From positions 1 to 64,000 of the forward strand of contig NZ_AZUY01000017.1 of the NCBI RefSeq assembly GCF_000513935.1: a DNA stretch of 64,000 nucleotides. Direction: 5' to 3'. Source of the DNA: Mesorhizobium sp. WSM3626 (GTDB lineage Bacteria > Pseudomonadota > Alphaproteobacteria > Rhizobiales > Rhizobiaceae). The notes beneath the pieces are model-generated. The model saw nothing but the letters and a program-made list of their open reading frames with translations, was not told the origin of the DNA and made no database searches. Shown here piece by piece: positions 7,762 to 15,292 of this stretch; the stretch's first letter is position 1, and the number at the start of each line of letters is the position of its first letter. The translations under genes and the position numbers were made by a program.

Positions 7762-9369
7762 GTGGCTGTCCTCCAGACCCAGATTTCGCCCTCCTCCGAA
7801 ACCTTCCGCGCCAATGCCGAGCGCATGCGGGCGCTGGTTGCCGACATCGCTGAAAAGGCCGCGGCCGTCGAGCGCGGCGGCTCGGACGAGGCGCGCGAGC
7901 GCCATATCGGTCGTGGCAAGCTGCTGCCGCGCGAACGCCTGGCGCAATTGCTCGACACCGGCTCGCCCTTCCTCGAGATCGGCCAGTTCGCGGCGTGGTC
8001 CATGTATGGCGAGGAGATTTCGTCGGCCGGCCTGATCGCCGGCATCGGCCGTGTCGAGGGCACAGAGGTGATGGTCGTCGTCAACGACGCCACGGTGAAG
8101 GGGGGCACCTATTATCCGCTGACGGTGAAAAAGCATCTGCGCGCGCAGGAGATCGCGCTGCAGAACAACCTGCCTTGCGTCTATCTGGTCGACAGCGGCG
8201 GCGCCAATCTGCCCAACCAGGACGAAGTCTTTCCCGACCGCGAGCATTTCGGCCGCATCTTTTACAACCAGGCCAACATGTCGGCTGCCGGCATCCCGCA
8301 GATCGCCTGCGTCATGGGTTCCTGCACGGCTGGCGGCGCCTATGTGCCGGCGATGTCGGATGAGACGATCATGGTGCACAACCAGGCGACCATCTTCCTC
8401 GGCGGACCGCCGCTGGTGAAGGCGGCCACCGGCGAGGACGTCAGCGCCGAAGAGTTGGGCGGCGCGGATGTTCACACCAGGCTTTCCGGTGTCGCCGATC
8501 ACTACGCGCTGGACGACGAACACGCGCTCGCCATTTGCCGGCGCATCATCAAGAACCTGAATCGGAACAAGGCTGTAAGCCTGAACTTACAGAAAGCTCA
8601 TCCGCCGCTTCATCCGGCAGATGAGCTCTACGGCATCGTCCCGACCGATCTGCGCCAACCCTATGACGCGCGCGAAGTGATCGCGCGCGTTGTCGACGGC
8701 TCCGAATTCGATGAGTTCAAGCAGAACTACGGCACGACGCTGATCACCGGCTTTGCCCATCTCCACGGCATGCCGGTCGGCATCATCGCCAACAATGGCG
8801 TGCTGTTTTCCGAGAGCGCGCTGAAAGGCGCGCACTTCATCGAATTGTGCTGCCAGCGCAAGATCCCGCTGGTCTTCCTGCAGAACATCACCGGCTTCAT
8901 GGTCGGCAGGAAATACGAGGCCGGCGGCATCGCCAAGGACGGCGCCAAGCTGGTGATGGCGGTGGCGACAGCCAGGGTGCCCAAGGTGACCGTCATCATC
9001 GGCGGTTCGTTCGGGGCCGGCAATTACGGCATGTGCGGCCGCGCCTACTCACCTCGCTTCCTGTGGATGTGGCCCAACGCCCGCATCTCGGTGATGGGCG
9101 GCGAGCAGGCGGCAACCGTACTCGCCATGGTCAAGCGCGAGGGCATCGAGCGCAAGGGCGGGGAATGGAGCGCCGAGGAGGAGGCGAAATTCAAGAAGCC
9201 GATCCTGATGAAATACGAGCATGAAGGCCATCCGCTCTATTCCTCGGCAAGGCTCTGGGATGACGGCATCATCGATCCGGCCAGGACACGCGAGGTGCTG
9301 GCGCTCAGCCTGTCGGCCGCGCTCAACGCCGAGATCGAGGAGACACGCTTCGGCGTGTTCAGGATGTGA
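7762..9369 (+). CDS. liuB: Methylcrotonyl-CoA carboxylase beta subunit (carboxyltransferase)
   Basis: A 535-residue carboxyltransferase that moves CO2 from biotin to 3-methylcrotonyl-CoA. The N-terminal half has the acyl-CoA-binding crotonase-like fold ([36 protein letters not shown]). The C-terminal half has the biotin-side domain ([45 protein letters not shown]). Length and motifs match MCCase rather than propionyl-CoA carboxylase beta. The start is GTG, one base after the dehydrogenase stop. The stop overlaps the macro-domain gene. Confidence 0.95.
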   Translation: MAVLQTQISPSSETFRANAERMRALVADIAEKAAAVERGGSDEARERHIGRGKLLPRERLAQLLDTGSPFLEIGQFAAWSMYGEEISSAGLIAGIGRVEGTEVMVVVNDATVKGGTYYPLTVKKHLRAQEIALQNNLPCVYLVDSGGANLPNQDEVFPDREHFGRIFYNQANMSAAGIPQIACVMGSCTAGGAYVPAMSDETIMVHNQATIFLGGPPLVKAATGEDVSAEELGGADVHTRLSGVADHYALDDEHALAICRRIIKNLNRNKAVSLNLQKAHPPLHPADELYGIVPTDLRQPYDAREVIARVVDGSEFDEFKQNYGTTLITGFAHLHGMPVGIIANNGVLFSESALKGAHFIELCCQRKIPLVFLQNITGFMVGRKYEAGGIAKDGAKLVMAVATARVPKVTVIIGGSFGAGNYGMCGRAYSPRFLWMWPNARISVMGGEQAATVLAMVKREGIERKGGEWSAEEEAKFKKPILMKYEHEGHPLYSSARLWDDGIIDPARTREVLALSLSAALNAEIEETRFGVFRM

Positions 9370-9902
9370 TGATGAGCGCCATGGGCGACCGGATCAGCGT
9401 TCACACCGGCGACATCACCAAGCTGGCGGTCGATGCCATCGTTAATGCTGCCAACTCCTCGCTGCTCGGTGGCGGCGGGGTCGACGGAGCCATTCACCGC
9501 GCCGCTGGGCCGGAGCTCGAATTCGAATGTCGCATGCTCAATGGCTGCAAGACCGGCGATGCCAAGATCACCAAGGGTTATAAACTGCCGGCTCGACACA
9601 TCATCCATACTGTCGGGCCCGTCTGGCAGGGCGGCGGCAAGGGCGAAGCCGAATTGCTGGCCTCCTGTTACCGGCGTTCGCTTGAACTAGCAGTCGCCAA
9701 TGACTGCCGCTCGGTGGCATTCCCGGCCATTTCGACCGGTGTGTACCACTATCCGAAAGATGAAGCGACCAATGTCGCCGCTACTGAGGTCAATGACTTC
9801 ATCAAGCAGAACGCACTTCCCGAAACTGTCGTTTTCTGCTGCTTCGACGAAGCCATGGCGGAATTATACCGACGTATTCTTGCAACATTGGGTGAAGAAT
9901 GA
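9369..9902 (+). CDS. Macro-domain protein, O-acetyl-ADP-ribose deacetylase type
   Basis: A 177-residue single macro domain of the MacroD/YmdB type that binds ADP-ribose and probably hydrolyses O-acetyl-ADP-ribose or ADP-ribosyl-glutamate. Seen are [26 protein letters not shown] (Asn and Asp of the active site) and [17 protein letters not shown] (phosphate loop). The start is an ATG overlapping the liuB stop codon; an in-frame GTG one codon earlier and a second ATG one codon later are alternatives. It lies in the middle of the leucine-degradation operon, between the two carboxylase subunits, and is probably translationally coupled to liuB. Its link to the pathway is unknown. Confidence 0.92.
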   Translation: MMSAMGDRISVHTGDITKLAVDAIVNAANSSLLGGGGVDGAIHRAAGPELEFECRMLNGCKTGDAKITKGYKLPARHIIHTVGPVWQGGGKGEAELLASCYRRSLELAVANDCRSVAFPAISTGVYHYPKDEATNVAATEVNDFIKQNALPETVVFCCFDEAMAELYRRILATLGEE

Positions 9903-9954
9903 ATTTCAGGTGCCTGCCGGAATGGCGCCGCCCGACCCTAATCCGGGAGGCTCC

Positions 9955-11937
9955 ATGTTCACGAAAATCCTGATCGCCAATCGGGGCGAGATCGCTTGCC
10001 GTGTCATCCGCACAGCGCGCAAGCTCGGCGTGCACACCGTCGCAGTCTATTCGGATGCCGATGCGAGATCCCTGCATGTCGAGATGGCCGACGAGGCGGT
10101 CCATATCGGCCCCTCGCCCGTCGGCGAGAGTTATCTGCGCGGTGACAGGATCGTTGCGGCGGCTCTTGCAACGGGCGCGCAGGCCATCCATCCCGGTTAC
10201 GGATTCCTGTCGGAAAACCCCGATTTCGTCGACCAGGTGGTGACTGCCGGCCTCATTTTCATCGGCCCGTCGGCGGCCTCGATCCGCGCCATGGGGCTGA
10301 AGGACGCCGCCAAGCGGCTGATGGAGAAGGCCGGCGTTCCGGTCGTTCCGGGTTATCATGGCGAGGCGCAGGAAATCGTGCTGCTGGCCTCAAAGGCCCG
10401 CGAGATCGGCTATCCCGTGCTGATCAAGGCGCGTGCCGGCGGCGGCGGCAAGGGTATGCGGCGCGTCGAGCATCCCGATGACTTTTCCGAGGCGCTGTCC
10501 AGCGCCCGGCGCGAGGCCAAGGCCGCCTTCGGCGACGACCGTGTGCTGGTCGAAAAATATGTCGACAAGCCACGGCATATCGAAGTGCAGGTGTTCGGCG
10601 ACAATTTCGGCGACGCGGTGCATCTCTACGAACGCGACTGCTCGGCGCAACGCCGCCACCAGAAGGTGATCGAGGAGGCCCCCGCCCCCGGCATGACGCC
10701 GGCTTTGCGCAAGGCGATGACGGAAGCGGCGGTGAAGGCGGCCAAGGCAATCAACTATTCCGGCGCCGGCACCATCGAGTTCATCGTCGACGCCTCGCAA
10801 GGCCTCAAGGCCGACCGCTTCTGGTTCATGGAAATGAACACCCGCCTGCAGGTCGAGCATCCAGTCACCGAGATGGTCACCGGCACCGATCTGGTCGAGT
10901 GGCAGTTGCGGGTCGCCAGCGGCGAAAAACTGCCGAAGACACAAAGCGAGATCGCGCTTTCCGGTCATGCTTTCGAGGCGCGCCTCTATGCCGAGGACGC
11001 GGCCAAGGGCTTTCTGCCGGCGACGGGCACGCTGCACCACCTGAAATTCCCGGGCGTTGCCCCAGAAGGAGCCGCGATGCGCATTGAAACCGGCGTGCGG
11101 GCTGGCGATGCCATCTCGCCCTATTACGACCCCATGATCGCGAAGCTGGTCGTCCATGCCGGGGACAGACAGGCGGCGCTGGAAGCGCTCCGCACAGCGC
11201 TCGCGCAAACCGAGATTGCCGGCTCCACCGTCAACACCGCTTTTCTTGCCGCTCTTGCGGCCGATCCGGATTTTGCAGCCGGCGACGTCGATACCGGCCT
11301 GATCGGCCGACACCAGGAAGCGCTGACGGCGGTCGCGCCGCCGACCGGCGAAATCATCTCGGCCGCCGTCCTGGCGGCCTCGGGTGCCGGAGCATTGCCG
11401 TCGTCGGACGACCCGTGGTCGTCGCTTGCCGGCTATGCGCATTTCCACGGCGTGGTGCGGCGCATGCGGCTGAAGTTCGGCGACGAGCAAATTCAGGGAA
11501 AGGTTTCAATGCGGCCGGACGGACGCTTTCAGGTGGCGCTCGATGCGCCTTACGACAGCACCAATTCGCATGATCTTCGCGCCGTTCCCCGCCTCGCCCG
11601 CTGGCCCGGCCACATCACGGTGTTCGAAGGCGCTGCCGGATATGCTTTCACCGTGCCGGATCCCCTGGCCAGGAGCGATGAAGCAGCTGCCGCCTCCGGC
11701 AGCCTGCGCGCGCCGATGCCGGGTCTCGTCAAGCTTGTGCGCGTGGCGAAAGGCGACGCTGTGATCAAGGGGCAAATTCTGCTGATCCTCGAAGCGATGA
11801 AGATGGAGCACACCATCGCCGCCCCGCATGATGGCGTGATCGCCGAGATCGCCGGGGAAGGGGCGCAGGTCACTGACGGGACGGTGCTGGTGCGGTTCGT
11901 CGAGGAACAGAGCGCGTCGAACTCAGCCACCCGCTGA
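9955..11937 (+). CDS. liuD: Methylcrotonyl-CoA carboxylase alpha subunit (biotin carboxylase/carrier)
   Basis: A 660-residue protein. Residues ~1-445 are biotin carboxylase: IANRGEIACRVIRTAR at the start, the ATP-grasp glycine loop KARAGGGGKGMRRV, ERDCSAQRRHQKVIEEAP and EMNTRLQVEHPVTE. The C-terminal ~75 residues are the biotin carrier with the biotinylated lysine in LEAMKMEH. The frame is open upstream into the macro-domain gene, but the ATG at 9955 has a strong ribosome-binding site (cgggagg) and the canonical family start. The operon ends here in a terminator; no hydroxymethylglutaryl-CoA lyase or methylglutaconyl-CoA hydratase gene follows. Confidence 0.95.
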   Translation: MFTKILIANRGEIACRVIRTARKLGVHTVAVYSDADARSLHVEMADEAVHIGPSPVGESYLRGDRIVAAALATGAQAIHPGYGFLSENPDFVDQVVTAGLIFIGPSAASIRAMGLKDAAKRLMEKAGVPVVPGYHGEAQEIVLLASKAREIGYPVLIKARAGGGGKGMRRVEHPDDFSEALSSARREAKAAFGDDRVLVEKYVDKPRHIEVQVFGDNFGDAVHLYERDCSAQRRHQKVIEEAPAPGMTPALRKAMTEAAVKAAKAINYSGAGTIEFIVDASQGLKADRFWFMEMNTRLQVEHPVTEMVTGTDLVEWQLRVASGEKLPKTQSEIALSGHAFEARLYAEDAAKGFLPATGTLHHLKFPGVAPEGAAMRIETGVRAGDAISPYYDPMIAKLVVHAGDRQAALEALRTALAQTEIAGSTVNTAFLAALAADPDFAAGDVDTGLIGRHQEALTAVAPPTGEIISAAVLAASGAGALPSSDDPWSSLAGYAHFHGVVRRMRLKFGDEQIQGKVSMRPDGRFQVALDAPYDSTNSHDLRAVPRLARWPGHITVFEGAAGYAFTVPDPLARSDEAAAASGSLRAPMPGLVKLVRVAKGDAVIKGQILLILEAMKMEHTIAAPHDGVIAEIAGEGAQVTDGTVLVRFVEEQSASNSATR

Positions 11938-11967
11938 TAGCCGGAGCGCATCGCGGGCCGCAAACAG

Positions 11968-11994
11968 AAATGGCCGGGACGAACCCGGCCATTT
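11968..11994. terminator. Bidirectional terminator between liuD and the convergent binding-protein gene
   Basis: A perfect 11-bp stem (aaatggccggg / cccggccattt) around an acgaa loop, flanked by A and T residues on either side. It can serve both convergent transcripts. Confidence 0.85.
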
Positions 11995-12012
11995 CCTGGG
12001 CTATCAGAGCGA

Positions 12013-13134
12013 CTACTGCGCGATCGGCGCGTACTTGCCGTCGTGCCACTGGTTGATGTCGTAGCTGGCATTCTTGAGGTCGCCCTTCTCGTCGAAGGTG
12101 ACGTCGCCGACAACGGTGCTGATCGGCGTGCCGTTCTTCAACGCTTCGGCAACCTTGGCCGGATCGTCGCCGCCGGCACGCTTGATGCCTTCGGCGAAAG
12201 CCTGGACCACGGCGTAGGAGAACAGCGTGAAGCCTTCCGGCACGAAGCCGCCCGCCTTAATCTTCTCGACGGCCGCCTTGGCTTCCGGCTTTGCCTGCGG
12301 ATCCGACGGGAACACGAACATGGTGCCCTCGCCGGCCGGGCCGGCAACCTGCCAGAACTCCGGCGAGGCGATCGAATCCGGCATGATCAGCTGGAACTTC
12401 AGGTTCTGCTCCGCCGACTGACGCAGGATCAGGCCGGCCTCAGGATGGTAGCCGCCGAAATAGACGACATCGGCCTTGAGATCCTTCAGCTTGGTGACTA
12501 GCGCCGAATAGTCCTTCTCGCCGGGGTTGATGGCGTCATAGTAGACTTCCTTGAGGCCACCAGTATTCATGGTTGCCCTGACGGCGTCAGCCACGCCCTG
12601 ACCGTAGGCGCTCTTGTCGTGCAGGATGACGACTTTCTTGCCGGCATACTTCTTGGCGATCCAGGGGCCGATGAAGGCGCCCTGCGCGTCGTCACGCGTA
12701 TAGAGACGCATGATGGTCGGCCAGCCGGCCTTGGCCGCGGCATCGGTCAGCACCGGGTTCGAGGACGCCGGGCTCATCATCAGCGCACCGGCTTCGGCGT
12801 AGACCGCCGAGGCCGGGATGCTCGACCCCGAGCAGGCATGACCGTCGATGAACTTGACGCCGTTGGCAACGATGCGGTTGGCGACCGACACGGCCTGCTT
12901 TGGATCGCACTGGTCGTCCTCGATATCGAGCTTGATCATCGAGCCGTTGACGCCGCCCGCGGCGTTGATGGCATCGGCGGCGGCCTGTGCGCCCTGCTTG
13001 AACTGGTCGCCGATGGTCGCGAGCTGTCCGGTCATCGGGCCGACCACCGAGACGGTGATGTCGTCGGCGAATGCGACCGGCGCGCTCATCATTAGGCCGA
13101 AAATGGCCGCGCTCAAAATGCTCATTTTTTTCAT
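12013..13134 (-). CDS. Branched-chain amino acid ABC transporter substrate-binding protein
   Basis: A 373-residue periplasmic binding protein of the LivJ/LivK type. Residues 1-22 are a signal peptide (MKKMSILSAAIFGLMMSAPVAFA). The mature protein begins DDITVSVVGPMTGQLATIGDQFKQGA and has the family's IIDGHACSGSSIPASAVYAEAG-like ligand loop (here IDGHACSGSSIP). The ATG at 13134 is preceded by gaggag about 10 bases upstream; an upstream extension of the frame lacks a ribosome-binding site. No permease or ATPase gene accompanies it, so it probably feeds a Liv transporter encoded elsewhere. It converges on the leucine-degradation operon. Confidence 0.92.
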   Translation of the reverse strand: MKKMSILSAAIFGLMMSAPVAFADDITVSVVGPMTGQLATIGDQFKQGAQAAADAINAAGGVNGSMIKLDIEDDQCDPKQAVSVANRIVANGVKFIDGHACSGSSIPASAVYAEAGALMMSPASSNPVLTDAAAKAGWPTIMRLYTRDDAQGAFIGPWIAKKYAGKKVVILHDKSAYGQGVADAVRATMNTGGLKEVYYDAINPGEKDYSALVTKLKDLKADVVYFGGYHPEAGLILRQSAEQNLKFQLIMPDSIASPEFWQVAGPAGEGTMFVFPSDPQAKPEAKAAVEKIKAGGFVPEGFTLFSYAVVQAFAEGIKRAGGDDPAKVAEALKNGTPISTVVGDVTFDEKGDLKNASYDINQWHDGKYAPIAQ

Positions 13135-13271
13135 GACAATAGAACTCCTCCACTCACGCGCGGCCGCCCCGGCCGCGCTTCTTCCAGAGAGGCGGGACAA
13201 TTTCATCCTTCATCGGACCTGTCTAGGCGCATTGGCGCCACTCGATTGGGCCTGCCTGGCCTCATCCAAGC

Positions 13272-13316
13272 AAAAAAGCCACGCCAGCCTTGTTCCGGCT
13301 GGTCGTGGCTTTTTTT
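13272..13316. terminator. Strong hairpin with T runs on both strands upstream of the binding-protein gene
   Basis: aaaaaagccacg (13272-13283) pairs with cgtggctttttt (13304-13315), extended by ccagcc/ggctgg inside with one bulged base. It looks like a bidirectional terminator. On the minus strand it lies ~140 bases before the start codon of the Liv-type binding protein and downstream of the Sel1 gene, so it could end the Sel1 transcript or act as an attenuator in the binding-protein leader. Confidence 0.75.
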
Positions 13317-13385
13317 GCCTGTCAGGCCGTTTCCCCGGCGCCCCCGCGCTGTGAACCCAACCCACCTTCCCTGTCTTCCTGTTGG

Positions 13386-13429
13386 CCATGATCTTGCCGA
13401 AGCCCCGATTCCACTTTTCGGGATCATGG
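13386..13429. repeat. Palindromic intergenic repeat, second type, another copy
   Basis: Outer arms ccatgatc / gatcatgg are perfect and an inner ccgaa / ttcgg pair supports the fold. Its order of elements matches the hairpin at 6535-6582, so the two are diverged members of one family. Confidence 0.6.
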
Positions 13430-13568
13430 TCCGTCGCGCGACTTGGACCTGTCGGCCTGCCGCATCCTTTTTGTTGTTGGCCTGTGGCCTGGCTGTCTGC
13501 GCAGCCTATCCCTGTTGGCCCGACCGTCTTTCAGCGGTCTTGGCCGGAGCGTTCCCGTCTGGCGGAAC

Positions 13569-13835
13569 TCAGTGCATAGTCATCCATTCGCGGGCTTCGC
13601 GCAGCGCCTTGGCGATCTCGACCTTCGACATGGCCGCCGAGAGTTCCGAGCGCAGCTCGGCGGCGCGGGCCGAACCCTTGATGGCGGCGATGTTGAACCA
13701 TTTGTGGGCGGCAACGACGTCGGTCTCGCAATCGCGGCCGGTCGCATACATCATGCCCAGTTCGAAAAGAATGTCGGCCTGGGCAGTTGCCCCCATGGCG
13801 CCGAAGCCTGCTTCAAGCATTTCAAAACGTGCCAT
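13569..13835 (-). CDS. Small Sel1-like repeat protein
   Basis: An 88-residue protein with one clear Sel1-type helical repeat: DILFELGMMYATGRDCETDV followed by AAHKWFNIAAIKGSARA, then a helical tail ending AREWMTMH. Short Sel1/TPR proteins of this form are common in Rhizobiales; the partner is unknown. No signal peptide is seen. It stands alone, and an intergenic repeat and a terminator-like hairpin lie downstream. Confidence 0.75.
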   Translation of the reverse strand: MARFEMLEAGFGAMGATAQADILFELGMMYATGRDCETDVVAAHKWFNIAAIKGSARAAELRSELSAAMSKVEIAKALREAREWMTMH

Positions 13836-14272
13836 TTTAGTCCCCTGTCTGGCTCCCGAGAGCTGCCTCCGTTGTCTTGTCCGGGCCGCTCTTTCGATGC
13901 TTTCGAGAATGCCGCGCAGGCTTGAATCCGTCGTTAAATGGCGTGCTTAATTTGAGGAAAACAAAGCTAAAACAAGAGGTAAACACAGAAATTCGTTAAG
14001 GATACGGAGCCAGCAATTCGGCTGGTTTTCGCCAAATTTGACGAAAATTTTCACGGCCACAATCAACACTCCGCTAACCACGGGAAACAAACGCGACGAG
14101 CCGATCGTTCTCATTTCCGCGCCGACAGAGCGAATTCAGGCGCTTTCAAAATGCCAAAGTCTTCCGTGGCGGCACCGCTTTTGTTTTGACGGAAGCTGGA
14201 TTAGCTTACGTTTGCGTAAGCGGCAGACCGGCGAGGCGGAGCATCCGGCCGGCTATCCAAAGGGAGGAAGAC
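13836..14272. other. 437-base AT-rich spacer between divergent genes
   Basis: This holds the promoter regions of the Sel1 gene and the DUF2147 gene. It is visibly more AT-rich than its surroundings (around 13945-14060). It contains a small hairpin ccagc-aattcg-gctgg near 14010-14026 and the inverted repeat at 14205-14220. No gene is supported. Confidence 0.5.
14205..14220. promoter_or_regulatory. Inverted repeat CTTACG-TTTG-CGTAAG
   Basis: Perfect 6-bp arms around a 4-base spacer, 53 bases upstream of the DUF2147 gene. The geometry fits a dimeric regulator site (MerR- or TetR-like). The regulator cannot be named from this window. Confidence 0.45.
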
Positions 14273-14614
14273 ATGTTTCGAAAAGTGAGCCTGGCCCTGG
14301 CGGCCACTTTGATCCTGAGCGGCGCGGCGTGGGCGGATCCGATAGAGGGCAACTGGAAAACGCAGGCAGGCGACACGGCGGCCATTTCAGGCGGCGGTTC
14401 ATTTTCCATCACGCTCAAGTCCGGCAAATATGCCGGCAAGACCATCGGCTCGCTCAAGGCGGCCGGCGACAACAAATATACCGGCAACATCACCGACCCG
14501 GCAAACGACAAGACCTATTCGGGCAAGGCGACATTGTCGGGCGCCTCGCTCAAGATGAGCGGCTGCGTGCTCGGCGGACTGATCTGCAAGAGCCAGACCT
14601 GGCATAAGCTCTGA
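14273..14614 (+). CDS. Secreted DUF2147-type small protein
   Basis: A 113-residue protein with a signal peptide ending AWA before DPIEGNW. The mature part is a small beta-rich domain resembling DUF2147: EGNWKTQAGDTAAIS, then KTIGSLKAAGDNKYTGNITDPANDKTYSGKA and a C-terminal GCVLGG-LICKSQTWHKL with two cysteines. It is shorter than typical DUF2147 proteins. The start at 14273 has a strong ribosome-binding site (agggagga). A terminator follows. Probably an envelope or periplasmic protein of unknown function. Confidence 0.8.
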   Translation: MFRKVSLALAATLILSGAAWADPIEGNWKTQAGDTAAISGGGSFSITLKSGKYAGKTIGSLKAAGDNKYTGNITDPANDKTYSGKATLSGASLKMSGCVLGGLICKSQTWHKL

Positions 14615-14636
14615 TCGACCATTTCCCAGTGATCTC

Positions 14637-14663
14637 AAAACGGGGCCCGGCGGGCCCCGTTTT
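14637..14663 (+). terminator. Rho-independent terminator of the DUF2147 gene
   Basis: acggggccc pairs with gggccccgt around a ggc loop; A residues precede it and tttcgtttt follows. It starts 22 bases after the stop codon. Confidence 0.88.
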
Positions 14664-14824
14664 CGTTTTACCGATGCGCTGACTGTGGCACCCGATCGCC
14701 GTCCGGGGCCGGTGACCCAGCCAACGTCGCGTCAATCAATTTGAACCGCAGATGAACGCCGGCATCAGAGCCGGTTCAGCGGCGTCAGGGCATTCTCATG
14801 CGTGTTGAAGGAGACACGGACCCA

Positions 14825-14980
14825 ATGCTTGCTCGCCGTTTCACCATCGTCTGCCTGCTGATGAGCCTGTTTGGGATGTTCTTCGCCATCCTCGTCGCTG
14901 AAGCGGGCCGTTCCCCCCGCTCCTGGGACGAAGCCACCAGGCTCTGCCATCTCGCCTGCCCGACCAACCTTCGCCACTGA
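14825..14980 (+). CDS. Possible small membrane protein (51 residues)
   Basis: The frame starts at an ATG with aaggagac 8 bases upstream and encodes MLARRFTIVCLLMSLFGMFF followed by AILVAEAG, a single hydrophobic segment, then a short polar tail with two cysteines (LCHLACPTN). The ribosome-binding site and membrane segment argue for a real gene; there is no homology I recognise. A second small hydrophobic frame follows 41 bases on. Confidence 0.4.
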   Translation: MLARRFTIVCLLMSLFGMFFAILVAEAGRSPRSWDEATRLCHLACPTNLRH

Positions 14981-15021
14981 AACCAAATAGCCCGGACCTC
15001 GAAAAGAAAAGCACAGACATC

Positions 15022-15216
15022 ATGAACCGCATCGCCGCCAACACTCTCAAGACCCTCCGGCTCCTGCCGCGGGCGGCGCTTATCCTGATCGTTCTGGCCG
15101 CCCCGGTCCTGGCGGTGCCGATGATGCGCGCCGATGCCGGCTCGACGATCGAGGCACCGGCGCTCAGAAAGTCTGGCGTCGGGTTCGTTCTGCTGGTCAG
15201 CCTGCAGCGGGGTTGA
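15022..15216 (+). CDS. Possible small membrane or secreted protein (64 residues)
   Basis: This begins MNRIAANTLKTLRLLPRAAL and continues ILIVLAAPVLAVPMM, a charged N terminus plus one hydrophobic stretch, which suits a membrane anchor or signal peptide. The ribosome-binding site is weak. It overlaps no stronger gene and lies between a short membrane frame and AMP nucleosidase. No domain is recognised. Confidence 0.35.
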   Translation: MNRIAANTLKTLRLLPRAALILIVLAAPVLAVPMMRADAGSTIEAPALRKSGVGFVLLVSLQRG

Positions 15217-15292
15217 AGAAAAAAGGGGCGCTTTGGGCGCCTTCGGCGGCGACACCCCTCCCAACCGGCCGCCCAAGTCTCTATATTGGGCC

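Noticed and set aside
5892..8108. A 738-residue minus-strand open frame opposite the TetR, liuA and liuB genes
   Set aside because: It is His/Arg/Ala-rich antisense read-through of GC-rich genes, with no domain; the plus-strand genes are unmistakable.
14038..14607. A 189-residue frame overlapping the DUF2147 gene
   Set aside because: It is the shifted frame of the gene at 14273-14614; only the latter has a signal peptide and ribosome-binding site.
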